Notes: a model not told the origin generated them from the letters alone. 64,000 bases of DNA from CAVYGM01 sp963768025 (GCA_963768025.1 CAVYGM010000042.1:124001-188000); one strand, 5' to 3'; numbered from the stretch's first letter, positions 17,397 to 27,187 are shown. Program-made: numbers and translations.

Positions 17397-19777
17397 ATGA
17401 GCAATAAATACATAGGCCAATCCGTAAAGCGGGTCGAAGACAAGCGCTTCATTACGGGCAAAGGCCGCTATACCGACGACATCAAACTATTGGGCATGAC
17501 CCACGCTTCGTTTGTGCGAAGCCCCTATGCCCACGCCAAAGTCGTGAGCATCGACATCTCCGCCGCCAAAGATATGCCCGGCGTGGTGGCTATCTTCACC
17601 GGCGACGACATCAAGGCCACCGGCATCGTGGGGTACCTACCGGCTGGCAGGTTAATTTCCGTAATGGCGACACGATGAAGGAGCCGCCCCACCCGCTGCT
17701 GGTAGCCACGGGCAGCACCGTCAAGCACATCGGCGACCCGGTGGCGGTGATTATTGCCGAGATCGTACGCCGCCGCGGTAGATGCCGCCGAAGCCGTGGA
17801 AGTAGAATGGGAAGATCTGCCCGCCGTCACCGACCCCATGAAGGCCGCGCAGGAAGGTGCCACGCTGGTGCATGAGGATGCCCCCGGCAACCTGGCCTTC
17901 GACTGGGAACTGGGCAATCCGCTGGGGGAAGTGGATGAGGCCATCAGTCAGTCTGCCCACGTCACCACGCTCGAATTTGTGAACCAGCGGCTGGTACCCA
18001 ATGCCATCGAGCCGCGCGCCTACATTGGGCAGTACGACGAGGTGAGCGATAAGTACACGCTCTACACCTCCACCCAGAATCCGCACCTGATTCGCTTGCT
18101 GATGTGTGCCTTTGTGCTGGGCATTCCCGAGCACAAGGTGCGGGTACTGGGCCCGGACGTGGGCGGTGGCTTTGGCTCCAAAATTTATCACTACACCGAA
18201 GAAGCGCTCGTTACCTGGGCTTCGCAAGCAAATCAACCGTCCCATCAAATGGACCGAAACCCGCTCGGAAGCTTTCATGCTCGACGCCCACGGCCGCGAC
18301 CACGTCACGAAGGCCGAGATGGGCTTCGACGCCGAGGGAAATATCAAGGCGCTACGCATCAAAACGTTCGCCAACCTGGGTGCATACCTGTCTACCTTCG
18401 CTCCGGCGGTGCCCACCTACCTGCACGGAACGCTGTTGCAGGGACTTGTATACTACCCCAAAGATTCACATTGATTTGTCCGGGGTGTTTACGCATACCG
18501 TGCCCGTGGATGCCTACCGGGGTGCCGGACGACCCGAGGCTACCTACCTGCTGGAACGGCTTGTGGATCTGGCCGCGCTGGAAATGGGCAAAGATCCCAT
18601 TCAGCTACGCAAGCAGAATTTCATTCCCGCCTTTGATGGGGTCAATCAGCCCGGCTATCAAACGCAGGTAGCCCTGCAATACGATTCCGGCAATTACCAT
18701 GGGGTGGTAGATAAGGCCATGGAAATGCTGGGATACGAGGAATTCCGGCGGATGCAGAAGGAGGCCTCCCAAAATGGCAAACTGCTGGGTGTGGGCTTCT
18801 CGACTTACATTGAGGCCTGCGGTATTGCGCCTTCGGCCGTAGTAGGTGCGCTGGGTGCCCGGGCCGGTTTGTACGAGTCGGCGCAGGTGCGGGTGCAGCC
18901 TACGGGCAAAGTGAGCGTGTACTCGGGCTCGCACTCGCACGGGCAAGGCCACGAAACTACCTTTGCCCAGATTGTGGCCGATAAGTTTGGCATCCCGATG
19001 GAGGACGTGGACATCATCCATGGCGACTCCGACGCGGTAGCCTTTGGCATGGGTACCTACGGCTCGCGCAGCCTCGCGGTAGGTGGCTCGGCTATTGTAA
19101 AAAGCATTGACAAAGTACTGGAAAAAGGAGCCAAAATAGCCGCCCACAAGCTGGAATGCTCGGCGGATGACCTCGAATTTGCCGAAGGAAAATGGACCGT
19201 AAAGGGTACCGACAAATCCATCAGCTTTGGCGATGTGGCCCTGACTGCCTACGTGCCGCACGTGTACCCACAGGGGCTGGAACCCGGCCTGGACTTCGCG
19301 AGTTTCTACGACCCCACCAACTTTACCTACCCCTTCGGCTGCCACATTGCGGTAGTGGAGGTAGATAAGGAAACCGGGAAGGTGAAGCTGAATCGGTTCA
19401 TTGCCGTGGACGACGTAGGGAACGTCATCAACCCTATGATTGTGGATGGACAGATTCACGGCGGGCTGGCGCAGGGTATCGGACAAGCGCTGCTGGAAGG
19501 TACTATCTACGACGAGAACGGTCAGTTGATCAATGGCTCCTACATGGACTACGCCATGCCCCGCGCCGACGACCTGCCTATGTTTGAGCTGGGTCGTCAG
19601 GAGACTCCCTGTCCGCACAACCCGCTGGGTGTTAAGGGCGCCGGTGAGGCCGGTTGCATTGGCTCTACTCCGGCCGTCGTAAACGCAGTGATCGACGCTT
19701 TATGGAGCGGCGGGCACAAGGTCAAGGACATCATGATGCCCCTGACCCCCGAGCGCGTATGGACCGCTATGCAGTAG
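17397..19777 (+). CDS. coxL: Molybdenum hydroxylase large subunit (CoxL/XdhB-like, four frameshifts)
   Basis: This is the Moco-binding catalytic subunit of a xanthine-dehydrogenase/CO-dehydrogenase-family enzyme, about 792 residues after correction. It starts KYIGQSVKRVEDKRFITGKG. Further blocks are GPDVGGGFGSKIYHY, VDAYRGAGRPEATYLLER, HSHGQGHETTFAQI and GVKGAGEAGCIGS. The active-site loop is AYRGAGR, the form II type. True aerobic CO dehydrogenases (form I) carry AYxCSFR. CO is therefore not the likely substrate. Frame breaks lie near 17648 (base missing), 17762, 18220 and 18465 (one extra base each). All conserved blocks survive. Confidence 0.9.
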
Positions 19778-19789
19778 TGACCTACGGTA

Positions 19790-19826
19790 AAGGAAGGCTG
19801 ATTGAAAAATTGTATTAGCCTTCCTT
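19790..19826. terminator. Hairpin after coxL
   Basis: AAGGAAGGCT (19790-19799) pairs with AGCCTTCCTT (19817-19826) around an AT-rich loop, 13 bases after the coxL stop. There is no T-run, so it may be a processing or stability element in the cox transcript rather than a full terminator. Confidence 0.45.
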
Positions 19827-19897
19827 CAATCATACACCCCGGCAAGGCTAACAGCTAACCACCTAATTGCTAACCCCCTAACAAGACCTAAAAAACC

Positions 19898-20737
19898 ATG
19901 ATTTCATACGCATTTGATTACGCCAGACCCGCTACGGTGGAGGATGCCCTGGCCCAACTGGACGACGACGCCAAGATTCTTGCTGGCGGACATAGCCTCA
20001 TTCCAGCCCTGAAATTACGCCTGAGTGCACCCGGCAAGCTCGTGGATATTGCCCGCATTCCGGCGTTAAAAGGCATCCGGCAAGATGGCGACGAACTTGT
20101 CATTGGCGCAGCCACCACTCACAAGGAAATTCTCAGTTCCGATTTGATTAGAGAGCACCTACCCATGTTTACCGAAGGTGCCGCCATGATCGGTGACCCC
20201 ATGATCCGGTACAAGGGTACCATTGGCGGTAGCATTGCCCACGCCGACCCATCAGCCGACTGGCCCGCCATGGTGATTGCCGCGGAGGGAACCGTGGTGG
20301 TACAAAATAAGTCGGGCTCGCGTTCCATTGCCGCCGACGACTTCTTTACGGGCTTCTATGCCACGGCTTTGGAAGAAGGGGAGATAATCATCGAAATTCG
20401 TTTCCCGGTACCCACCGAAGGTACCCGCATGACCTACCAGAAGTTTACGCAGCCCGCCTCCCGTTTTGCCATCGTGGGCTGCGCCGCCGTACGGAAGCCT
20501 GATGGCTCCGCACGGGTAGCCTTCACGGGCGTAGCCGACGCCGCCTTCCGCGATACGGGCGTAGAGGAAGCCGTGGGCGACTGGTCCGAAGCCGCCATCG
20601 AAGCCGCCGCCGCCAAAACCGCCGAGGGCGTGCAACTCAACGTAGACCACTACGCCTCCGAAGCTTATCGCCACCATCTGGCACGTGTCTATTGCAAGCG
20701 AGCGCTTGTAGCGTTCAATTATAGAATGAGTGAATGA
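19898..20737 (+). CDS. coxM: Molybdenum hydroxylase FAD subunit (CoxM-like)
   Basis: A 279-residue FAD-binding medium subunit of the PCMH/VAO type. The two FAD signatures are visible: ILAGGHSLIPALKLRL near residue 33 and TIGGSIAHADPSADWP near residue 108. The C-terminal CO-dehydrogenase flavoprotein domain follows (GTRMTYQKFTQPASRFAIVG). It passes electrons from CoxS to the final acceptor. The order S-L-M differs from the M-S-L order of Oligotropha but is common in other phyla. Confidence 0.93.
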   Translation: MISYAFDYARPATVEDALAQLDDDAKILAGGHSLIPALKLRLSAPGKLVDIARIPALKGIRQDGDELVIGAATTHKEILSSDLIREHLPMFTEGAAMIGDPMIRYKGTIGGSIAHADPSADWPAMVIAAEGTVVVQNKSGSRSIAADDFFTGFYATALEEGEIIIEIRFPVPTEGTRMTYQKFTQPASRFAIVGCAAVRKPDGSARVAFTGVADAAFRDTGVEEAVGDWSEAAIEAAAAKTAEGVQLNVDHYASEAYRHHLARVYCKRALVAFNYRMSE

Positions 20738-20880
20738 TAGAATTGAGTAGAATATTTTAAGTTCAGGAGTCGATGAGTTTAAAGTAGATAATAAATAAAA
20801 AACTGAGTCTTTCAATTTTATATACTCATTAACTTTCTATCCATCAACTCTATTCACTCATTCAATCTATCATTCAAAAT
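20728..20880. repeat. Second copy of the ATTCACTCATTC intergenic repeat
   Basis: GAATGAGTGAATGATAGAAT (20724-20743) is inverted as CTATTCACTCATTCAATC and CTATCATTCAAAATT at 20848-20880, directly before the coxD start codon. It shares words with the elements before coxL and coxE. Confidence 0.65.
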
Positions 20881-20888
20881 TGACCCCT

Positions 20889-21804
20889 ATGAACCTCACC
20901 CACATAGCAGACTTATTAAAAACCCACGGCTATATCACGGAGCCTTCTGTGACGATGGCGGTGTACTTGTCCATGCAGTTGCAAAAACCGCTGTTGATTG
21001 AGGGTCCGGCGGGGGTGGGTAAAACCGAGATTGCGAAGGTAATGGCGCGGGCCCTGGATACGGACCTCATTCGTCTGCAATGCTACGAGGGACTCGACGC
21101 CTCCCACGCTCTGTACGAGTGGAACTACCAGCGGCAGTTGCTGCACCTGAAAATTATCGAAGCGCAGGGTACCTTGCTCCAAAGCGGCCCCGATCAGCCT
21201 ATCGAGGAAGTAGAAGAGGAGATTTTTAGTGAGAAATTTCTGATGAAGCGCCCACTTTTGCAGGCCATCACGCACCACAAAGCGCCGGTGCTGCTGATCG
21301 ACGAGGTAGACCGCGCCGATGAGGAGTTTGAGAGCTTTCTGCTGGAAGTACTCTCCGACTGGCAGATCACCATTCCTGAGATCGGCACCATCCGGGCCAC
21401 GCACATCCCGCAGGTGATCGTGACGGGCAACCGCGTACGTGAGCTATCGGAAGCCCTGCGTCGCCGCTGTCTGTACTTATGGATCGATTACCCTGATTAT
21501 GAAAAGGAGCTGGCAATTGTGAAGGATAAAGTACCCGGAATTTCGGAAAAACTCGCGACGCAGATCTGCCATTTTATGCAGGAGCTACGCCAGCTACGTC
21601 TCGAAAAAACGCCCGGCATTGCCGAAACCCTCGACTGGGCCACCGCCCTTGCCGCCCTGCATTTTGACCATCTGCCCAAGGATATCATCGAGCAAACCCT
21701 GGGCGTGATCCTGAAAGACTGGAAAGACACCCGCACTGCCCAGCTATCGCTGACGTGAGCTGTACGAGAAGATGGGGATTGTATCGAAGCTGGATGCGTT
21801 GTAA
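20889..21804 (+). CDS. coxD: MoxR-type AAA+ ATPase CoxD (frameshift near the end)
   Basis: This AAA+ chaperone-like ATPase is required in characterised cox systems for maturation of the Mo active site. Walker A is EGPAGVGKTEIAK, Walker B LLIDEVDRADEEFES, sensor 1 VIVTGNRVRELSEALRRR. One extra base near 21756 causes an early stop. Removing it adds ELYEKMGIVSKLDAL and gives the normal 304 residues, ending at 21804. The ATG at 20889 is preferred over the in-frame TTG at 20880. It pairs functionally with the VWA protein CoxE downstream. Confidence 0.9.
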
Positions 21805-21831
21805 ATTTTCTCACTATAATTAGTTTGCTGC

Positions 21832-22404
21832 ATGGGACATATCGCAAACAATCTTTTTATTATCCTGGGCATTTATTACACAGCTATGTTATCTGTGCAA
21901 TGTCAGCAATCACACAAGCCTACAACAAGCCCGGAAGACACACGCATTGATTTTAAAAAGATTCTTGAAAAACAGCCTGAGAATACTGAATACGTCAATT
22001 CTTTTAAAGCGGACTATATCGTACTTGATGGAATACTGATTAATCCTGGTATAGATTCTTTTACAGCCACAAAAATCATAAGAAACTATCGTCTGAAAGA
22101 TTTTGAAGAGCTTACTAAAATCGGAGTTCTACATCCGGCTAAGTCTTATGAATTTCTATACACGGAACCATCTGAACTGTACAGATATGCCTACTCGAAA
22201 ATCAGGAAAGCCATTCCTTTGCAACTTCTGGATATGCAATTTCCCCTCTTCATAGATGGACAGATAATTCCACTTAATAAAAGTGTCATGGCTGATAAGT
22301 TGAACCGAGATTCCATTAGGGAAATTGAATTTTTAACAAAATCTTCTCCCGAAATCAGCGGTGATAGTACCGTAGTATATGGGGCGATAAAGATTATTTT
22401 TTAA
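21832..22404 (+). CDS. Unknown AT-rich orphan gene within the cox operon
   Basis: This 190-residue protein has an N-terminal hydrophobic segment (NNLFIILGIYYTAMLSV) followed by a Cys (VQCQQS), so it may be exported, though the lipobox is poor. The rest is soluble. The C-terminus (DSIREIEFL...VVYGAIKIIF) faintly resembles the closing strand of TonB plug domains. No firm family. Codon use and AT content differ clearly from the flanking coxD and coxE. It interrupts the usual D-E adjacency, which suggests later insertion. Confidence 0.65.
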   Translation: MGHIANNLFIILGIYYTAMLSVQCQQSHKPTTSPEDTRIDFKKILEKQPENTEYVNSFKADYIVLDGILINPGIDSFTATKIIRNYRLKDFEELTKIGVLHPAKSYEFLYTEPSELYRYAYSKIRKAIPLQLLDMQFPLFIDGQIIPLNKSVMADKLNRDSIREIEFLTKSSPEISGDSTVVYGAIKIIF

Positions 22405-22510
22405 TTTCTAGTAGTTCTTCCAAAACGTATTATTAATCTATTTAACAAACTGTCCTAATGACAGCTGTGGCTGAGCTAAAAACATATTCATTGAGTATGG
22501 TCATCATCCA

Positions 22511-22550
22511 GACTCTATTCACTCATTCCGACAATCACTCATTCAAAATT
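22511..22550. repeat. Third copy (one arm) of the ATTCACTCATTC repeat
   Basis: CTCTATTCACTCATTCCGAC and CACTCATTCAAAATT lie immediately before coxE. They match the right arms of the repeats before coxL and coxD. The left arm is not seen here, possibly because the orphan gene was inserted between coxD and coxE. Confidence 0.6.
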
Positions 22551-23760
22551 GATCTCCCGCCCTACCGACCTCACCGACAACATCGTAGCCTTTTGCCGCT
22601 ACCTGCGCGCCTACGGCTTCCGCATCGGGCCGGAAGAGGAGGCTACGGCCCTGCGGGCAATCACATTGATTACACCCAACGACCGCACCAACTTTGCCCT
22701 GGCGTTGCAGGTAAGCCTAACCCGCTCGGTCAAAGAGTTGGAACTGTTCGGAAAGCTTTTCATTGACTATTGGAATGAATTGGAAAGCGCGCTCGACAGT
22801 AAAATCAAGGACGATGAGCAAAAAAAAAACAAGCAACAGGGCAGTACCCAACCCTCCTTCGACGCCCTGAAATCATGGCTGAATGGCAACAAGAATACTC
22901 AGGAAACCGAAACCGCTACTTACTCGCCCGTGCAGACGCTGGGGCAGCAGGATTTTTCGCTGATTCCCGCCGACCAATTGCCCGAATTGGAACGCCTGCT
23001 GCGCGAGGTATCCCAAACCCTGGCCCGTAAGCTGAACCGCCGCCACGAAAAAACGATCCACGCCCGGCAGTTTGACCTCAAAAACACCCTGCGCCGCAAC
23101 CTCCGCCGGGGCGGCGAACTCCTCGAACTTTCCTATAAGCGTCCCCGCCGCAACCGTATGCAACTGGTGGTACTGGCCGATGTGAGCAAGTCCATGGATC
23201 TGTACAGCGCTTTTCTGATTCAGTTTATGTACGCGTTTCAGAATGTGTTCCGCCGCATCGAAACCTTTGTATTCAGTACTGAGCTGCACCGGATTACGGC
23301 CGAGCTAAAACAGCAGAATTTTCAGGAAGCCCTCCAAAAGCTGTCCGAACGCCAAACCGGCTGGTCGGGCGGGACGCGCATCGGGCAGAGTCTGCATACT
23401 TTTGTGAGCGAGTACAGCCGCCTGCTCAACCGCGAAACCATCGTGGTGATTCTGAGCGATGGCTGGGATACCGAAGACACCCATGCTACGGATTTAGACA
23501 ATCACACCCGTGCCACGGTTTTGAACCGTGGCACGGGTACAGGTACAGTTTTAAACCATGGCTCGGATAAAGGTACACTAGCCGAAGCCATGCAGCGCAT
23601 CCAACAGAAGTCCCGCAAAGTCATCTGGCTCAATCCCCTGGCCGGGCAGCCCGGCTACGAACCCCGCACTGCCGCCATGCAGGCCGCCCTGCCGTACGTG
23701 GATGTGTTCGCCCCCGCGCATAATGTGGAGAGCATGCGGGCGCTCGGGAAGTGGTTGTGA
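22549..23760 (+). CDS. coxE: VWA-domain protein CoxE with a palindromic insertion
   Basis: This 403-residue VWA protein works with the CoxD ATPase in maturation of the Mo enzyme. It has an N-terminal helical region (DNIVAFCRYLRAYGFRIGPEE). The MIDAS motif is VVLADVSKSMDLYSAF, followed by GGTRIGQSLHTF and ILSDGWDTED. The C-terminus is VIWLNPLAGQPGYEP and YVDVFAPAHN. Between GWDTED and LAEAMQRIQ, where related proteins have only a few residues, about 30 extra residues are encoded by a palindromic repeat (23506-23576). The start is a TTG, the first codon after the shared intergenic repeat. No ATG is available near the conserved N-terminus. Confidence 0.88.
   Translation: MISRPTDLTDNIVAFCRYLRAYGFRIGPEEEATALRAITLITPNDRTNFALALQVSLTRSVKELELFGKLFIDYWNELESALDSKIKDDEQKKNKQQGSTQPSFDALKSWLNGNKNTQETETATYSPVQTLGQQDFSLIPADQLPELERLLREVSQTLARKLNRRHEKTIHARQFDLKNTLRRNLRRGGELLELSYKRPRRNRMQLVVLADVSKSMDLYSAFLIQFMYAFQNVFRRIETFVFSTELHRITAELKQQNFQEALQKLSERQTGWSGGTRIGQSLHTFVSEYSRLLNRETIVVILSDGWDTEDTHATDLDNHTRATVLNRGTGTGTVLNHGSDKGTLAEAMQRIQQKSRKVIWLNPLAGQPGYEPRTAAMQAALPYVDVFAPAHNVESMRALGKWL
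23506..23576. repeat. In-frame palindromic/tandem element inside coxE
   Basis: ACCCGTGCCACGGTT (23506-23520) and AACCGTGGCACGGGT (23524-23538) form a perfect 15-bp inverted repeat with a TTG loop. The right half is followed by a diverged tandem copy of a 30-nt unit (VLNRGTGTGT then VLNHGSDKGT in translation). It adds residues to a loop of the VWA domain. Confidence 0.85.
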
Positions 23761-23797
23761 GAGAATCTGCCATCAGAATGCTGAGCAAACAAATCAT

Positions 23798-24760
23798 ATG
23801 AAAGCCATTGTATACACCCGCTACGGTGAGCCTAACGTACTGCAGCTCGAAGACGTACCCTCGCCGGTGCCCAAAGACGACGAAGTACTGGTGAAAATAC
23901 AGGCAGCCTCCGTCAACTCATGGGATTGGGATCTGGTGACGGGCAAACCCTACCTATACCGCCTTCTGTTTGGAATTTTCAAACCAAAATACCCCATCAT
24001 TGGCTCCGACATAGCCGGACGGATAGAAGCGGTAGGCAAAAAAGTAACACAATTTCGGCTGGGCGATGAGGTATACGGCGATATATCCGGTAGCGGATTT
24101 GGTGCTTTTGCCGAATACGTCTGCGCTCCGGCCAAGTTGCTGGCATTGAAAGTACCTTCCATGACCTTCGAGCAGGCAGCCGCTACTCCTCAGGCGGGGG
24201 TACTTGCTTTGCAGGGCCTCCGGCAGGGACAGCTGAGCGCCGGAAAAAAGGTACTCATCAACGGAGCCGGAGGGGGCGTGGGTACCTTTGCGGTGCAGAT
24301 AGTCAAAGTAGCCGGGGCGCAAGTAACGGGTGTGGATCGTGCCGACAAGCTGGATATGCTCCGCTCGCTGGGGGCTGACCACGTACTGGATTACGGACAG
24401 CAGGATTTTACCCAAACCGGACAAACCTACGACCTGATTCTGGATATGGTAGCCCGGCATTCGGTGCCCGACTGCCGACGGGCGCTGAATCCCGGTGGAC
24501 GGTACGTTATGGTAGGGGGCAAGGTAGGTACTCTCATCAAGGCGGCAACCCTGGGCAGTTGGTCTAAGCCCGAAGGAAAGCAGGTCGGCCTTTTGGTGCA
24601 CAAGCCAGAAGCGAAGGACTTGCAGGAATTGAATTTGCTTTTCATGGCTGGCACTGTGGTACCGCTGATTGATAAAATCTATCCGCTGCGTGATGTTTCG
24701 GAAGCGGTACGCTATCTTGGGGCGGGAAATGTCCGGGGAAAAGTCGTCATAACGATGTGA
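23798..24760 (+). CDS. Zinc-independent MDR family oxidoreductase (quinone reductase-like)
   Basis: This 320-residue medium-chain dehydrogenase/reductase starts MKAIVYTRYGEPNVLQLEDV. It has the nucleotide-binding block KKVLINGAGGGVGTFAVQI and VTGVDRADKLDMLRSLGADHVLDY. Structural and catalytic zinc ligands of alcohol dehydrogenases are absent, pointing to the NADPH:quinone oxidoreductase or enoyl-reductase branch. It follows coxE by 37 bp on the same strand and may be cotranscribed. A direct role with the Mo enzyme is not shown. Confidence 0.88.
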   Translation: MKAIVYTRYGEPNVLQLEDVPSPVPKDDEVLVKIQAASVNSWDWDLVTGKPYLYRLLFGIFKPKYPIIGSDIAGRIEAVGKKVTQFRLGDEVYGDISGSGFGAFAEYVCAPAKLLALKVPSMTFEQAAATPQAGVLALQGLRQGQLSAGKKVLINGAGGGVGTFAVQIVKVAGAQVTGVDRADKLDMLRSLGADHVLDYGQQDFTQTGQTYDLILDMVARHSVPDCRRALNPGGRYVMVGGKVGTLIKAATLGSWSKPEGKQVGLLVHKPEAKDLQELNLLFMAGTVVPLIDKIYPLRDVSEAVRYLGAGNVRGKVVITM

Positions 24761-24798
24761 CCTGGGTACTGAATAACAACCAACTTCCCATACCCGCT

Positions 24799-26061
24799 AT
24801 GAATAAACTTTTAGTACAGCTTACTTTGTTCCTGGGGATTGGCTTTTGCACCCTGGCACAAAGTACCCCTCCCATACACGTAACCTTCTTCGGCTCATCC
24901 GTTTGCTGGGGTACCGGAGCCGAAAACAACCACGGCTACGCCTGGCAGTTTTTTCATAGCGGGGCCCTCGATACCCTACGATACAAGTACTTCAATGCGT
25001 CCACCGGGGGAGACAATACCCTCAAAATTGAAAAGGAAGATCGGCTATCCAAAAAGCTGTTTCCTACCCGACCCAACATCGTGGTGATTGGCCTGTCACT
25101 GGGAAACGAAGGAATTCTTACGCCCAAGGACGACAACGGCCGGGAGCAGATTCTGGAACAGTACCGTAGCCGTTTGCTGGCCCTAGCCGACTCCCTCAAT
25201 AGCTTGGGGATGAAGCCGATTATCGTCAATTGCTACTCCAACTCGAATTTTACGGAGGCCCATTACGAGATCACCCAGCGCATGAACCGGATCATCAATA
25301 CCTGGGACTATCCGAGCATCAACGTGCTGGGGGCGGTGGATGATCTGACCGGAAAATGGGTAGATGGCTACGTACGAGATCCCCTCCACCCCAACACGGC
25401 CGGGCACACCGAGATGTCCTACACCCTGGTACCGTCTCTGTTTGAAGCTATGCAGATAGGTAAGAGAACCCCCGCTTACGACTGGCACCGAAGCTACGCC
25501 ACTCTGCTAAACAAGAACAAAGTGGAAAAACCACTGACGCTTGACCTGACCAGCACCGTCCATTCCTTCACCCTCAGTTTTAGGTTCAAGGAAACCACCG
25601 ACGGGAGCATGGCCGGCTTTATCTCCGGCAATCAAAACCACCCGATCGCGGTGTCGGGCCAAAGTATACGGTATAAGAACCTCAGCCGAGCCTTTTCCGC
25701 CACCCCCGAAACCTGGATGCACGTGGTACTTTCCCATAGCTTTGTGAATCAGAAAACGATACTATTCGTAAACGGTGAACCGGTCGGGAGCGTGCAGGAA
25801 CAGCTCTCCCCCACGCAGGCATACTTCGGCGGCACGGCCCCGAAAACCGAACTGAAAGACCTGACCCTGCACCGCTCCGCTTTGAACGAGAGCGAAGCGC
25901 TCGATTTGTACAATAAGAAATTCATCCAATCCAGCCTGGAATACTACAATCCGCTTACCCGGCCCGTTACGGGGGGCGAGGTGGGTAATGAGGCACAAAG
26001 CCTTTCTACCTTGAAAGTGGGCAAGGGAGTAGTTGTGGAGCATCAGCGCGTCGATTTTTAA
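24799..26061 (+). CDS. Secreted SGNH/GDSL hydrolase with LamG-like domain
   Basis: This 420-residue protein has a signal peptide (MNKLLVQLTLFLGIGFCTLAQ). The SGNH hydrolase part starts at HVTFFGSSVCWGTGAENNHG (block I Ser). It continues with VVIGLSLGNEGI and ends with DPLHPNTAGHTEM (block V Asp-x-x-His). The C-terminal ~170 residues look like a concanavalin/LamG-type beta-sandwich (FTLSFRFKE, WMHVVLSHSF, ILFVNGEPVG). It probably removes acyl or acetyl groups from extracellular glycans. The substrate is unknown. The start used is 38 bases after the previous stop. Confidence 0.85.
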   Translation: MNKLLVQLTLFLGIGFCTLAQSTPPIHVTFFGSSVCWGTGAENNHGYAWQFFHSGALDTLRYKYFNASTGGDNTLKIEKEDRLSKKLFPTRPNIVVIGLSLGNEGILTPKDDNGREQILEQYRSRLLALADSLNSLGMKPIIVNCYSNSNFTEAHYEITQRMNRIINTWDYPSINVLGAVDDLTGKWVDGYVRDPLHPNTAGHTEMSYTLVPSLFEAMQIGKRTPAYDWHRSYATLLNKNKVEKPLTLDLTSTVHSFTLSFRFKETTDGSMAGFISGNQNHPIAVSGQSIRYKNLSRAFSATPETWMHVVLSHSFVNQKTILFVNGEPVGSVQEQLSPTQAYFGGTAPKTELKDLTLHRSALNESEALDLYNKKFIQSSLEYYNPLTRPVTGGEVGNEAQSLSTLKVGKGVVVEHQRVDF

Positions 26062-26124
26062 GCTCCGTACTTTATTCATGTCCTGACTTAGAGTAGAAAT
26101 TCAGGCTCATTACTCATCCCTTCT

Positions 26125-27054
26125 ATGCGCAAAATCGCAGGCTACCTACGCACCCACGTACGAGAAGACTTTGAGCTCAGATTGTACCTCAAAGTAGCCC
26201 TTTTTCTGACTACCCTCATCGCGATCAACTATACGATTGACCTCGAAGATCGGATCATTGACGCCTGGATTGGCAACCCCATCCGCATCCTGTGGTACTT
26301 TTTGCTGTACGCCACGGCCTACTACGGAACCTTGCTCATCTGGGCGCTTCATTCTGGACAGATGCAGGTATTCCGTAATTCACGCGTGTGGCTATACAGC
26401 CTGTTTGGCCTGGCGGTGCTGGCCTGGGACGGCGGTTTTTATGGCTACCAGTCGTGGAGCAAACAGCTTTTCGAGGGACACATCTACTGGTTTGCGTTCT
26501 ACGGTTTGTCCAACCTGTCGTCTTTGCTCACCGTGTTTACGCCCCTCATTCTCTTTTATTTCCTACTGGATGGGCAGCGCACCCATTTCTACGGACTTTT
26601 CAAAGCCCAAAACATAAGCCCCTATCTCCTTTTGCTGGCCGCCATGCTGCCCCTCATCGCCTGGGCCTCGTTCCAGCCCGACTTTATGAGTACCTATCCT
26701 ACGTACCGCGATTCGTCGGCCAACGAATTCTTTGGGGTAGCGCCCTGGGTTACGGCTTTGGCTTTCGAGCTATTCTATGGCTTCGATTTCATCTCCACCG
26801 AGCTGCTGTTTCGAGGCTTCCTGATCATCGGCATGGCGCACTTGTTGGGCCGGGGTACCCTGCTGCCCATGGTGGTATGCTACGCCTCGCTGCACTTTGG
26901 CAAGCCCCTGGGCGAAACCATCGGTTCTGTCTTTGGGGGCTATATTCTAGGCGTCATTGCGCTCAACTCCCGGTCGGTTTGGGGCGGGATTCTGGTTCAT
27001 GTCGGTATAGCCTGGGCCATGGAGATCGCCGCCTGGCTGCAACTGACGCGTTAA
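26125..27054 (+). CDS. CPBP family intramembrane metalloprotease
   Basis: A 309-residue polytopic membrane protein with about eight helices. The C-terminal third carries the CPBP (Abi/CAAX protease) motifs: STELLFRGFLIIG (motif 1, with a single Glu before LLFR instead of the common EE), YASLHFGKPLGETIGS (motif 2 His) and ILVHVGIAWAMEIA (motif 3 His). Members process prenylated or other membrane proteins, or act in bacteriocin immunity. The role here is unknown. The loss of one Glu should be checked against close relatives, where ELLFRG is not rare. Confidence 0.85.
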   Translation: MRKIAGYLRTHVREDFELRLYLKVALFLTTLIAINYTIDLEDRIIDAWIGNPIRILWYFLLYATAYYGTLLIWALHSGQMQVFRNSRVWLYSLFGLAVLAWDGGFYGYQSWSKQLFEGHIYWFAFYGLSNLSSLLTVFTPLILFYFLLDGQRTHFYGLFKAQNISPYLLLLAAMLPLIAWASFQPDFMSTYPTYRDSSANEFFGVAPWVTALAFELFYGFDFISTELLFRGFLIIGMAHLLGRGTLLPMVVCYASLHFGKPLGETIGSVFGGYILGVIALNSRSVWGGILVHVGIAWAMEIAAWLQLTR

Positions 27055-27187
27055 AGTGGTCTTCAGGAAGTACCCCCTTCTTTTTTTCTTTCATATACTT
27101 CTGCCAATCTCCCTGGTGGTCGGCCTTCCTCCTATTTGTCCTTTACCAAGAACCTATATCATTATTTAAAATTATTCTAAATAACTC

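Noticed and set aside
16176..23760. A true aerobic carbon monoxide dehydrogenase
   Set aside because: The active-site loop is AYRGAGR (form II), not AYxCSFR. Gene names are used only for family membership.
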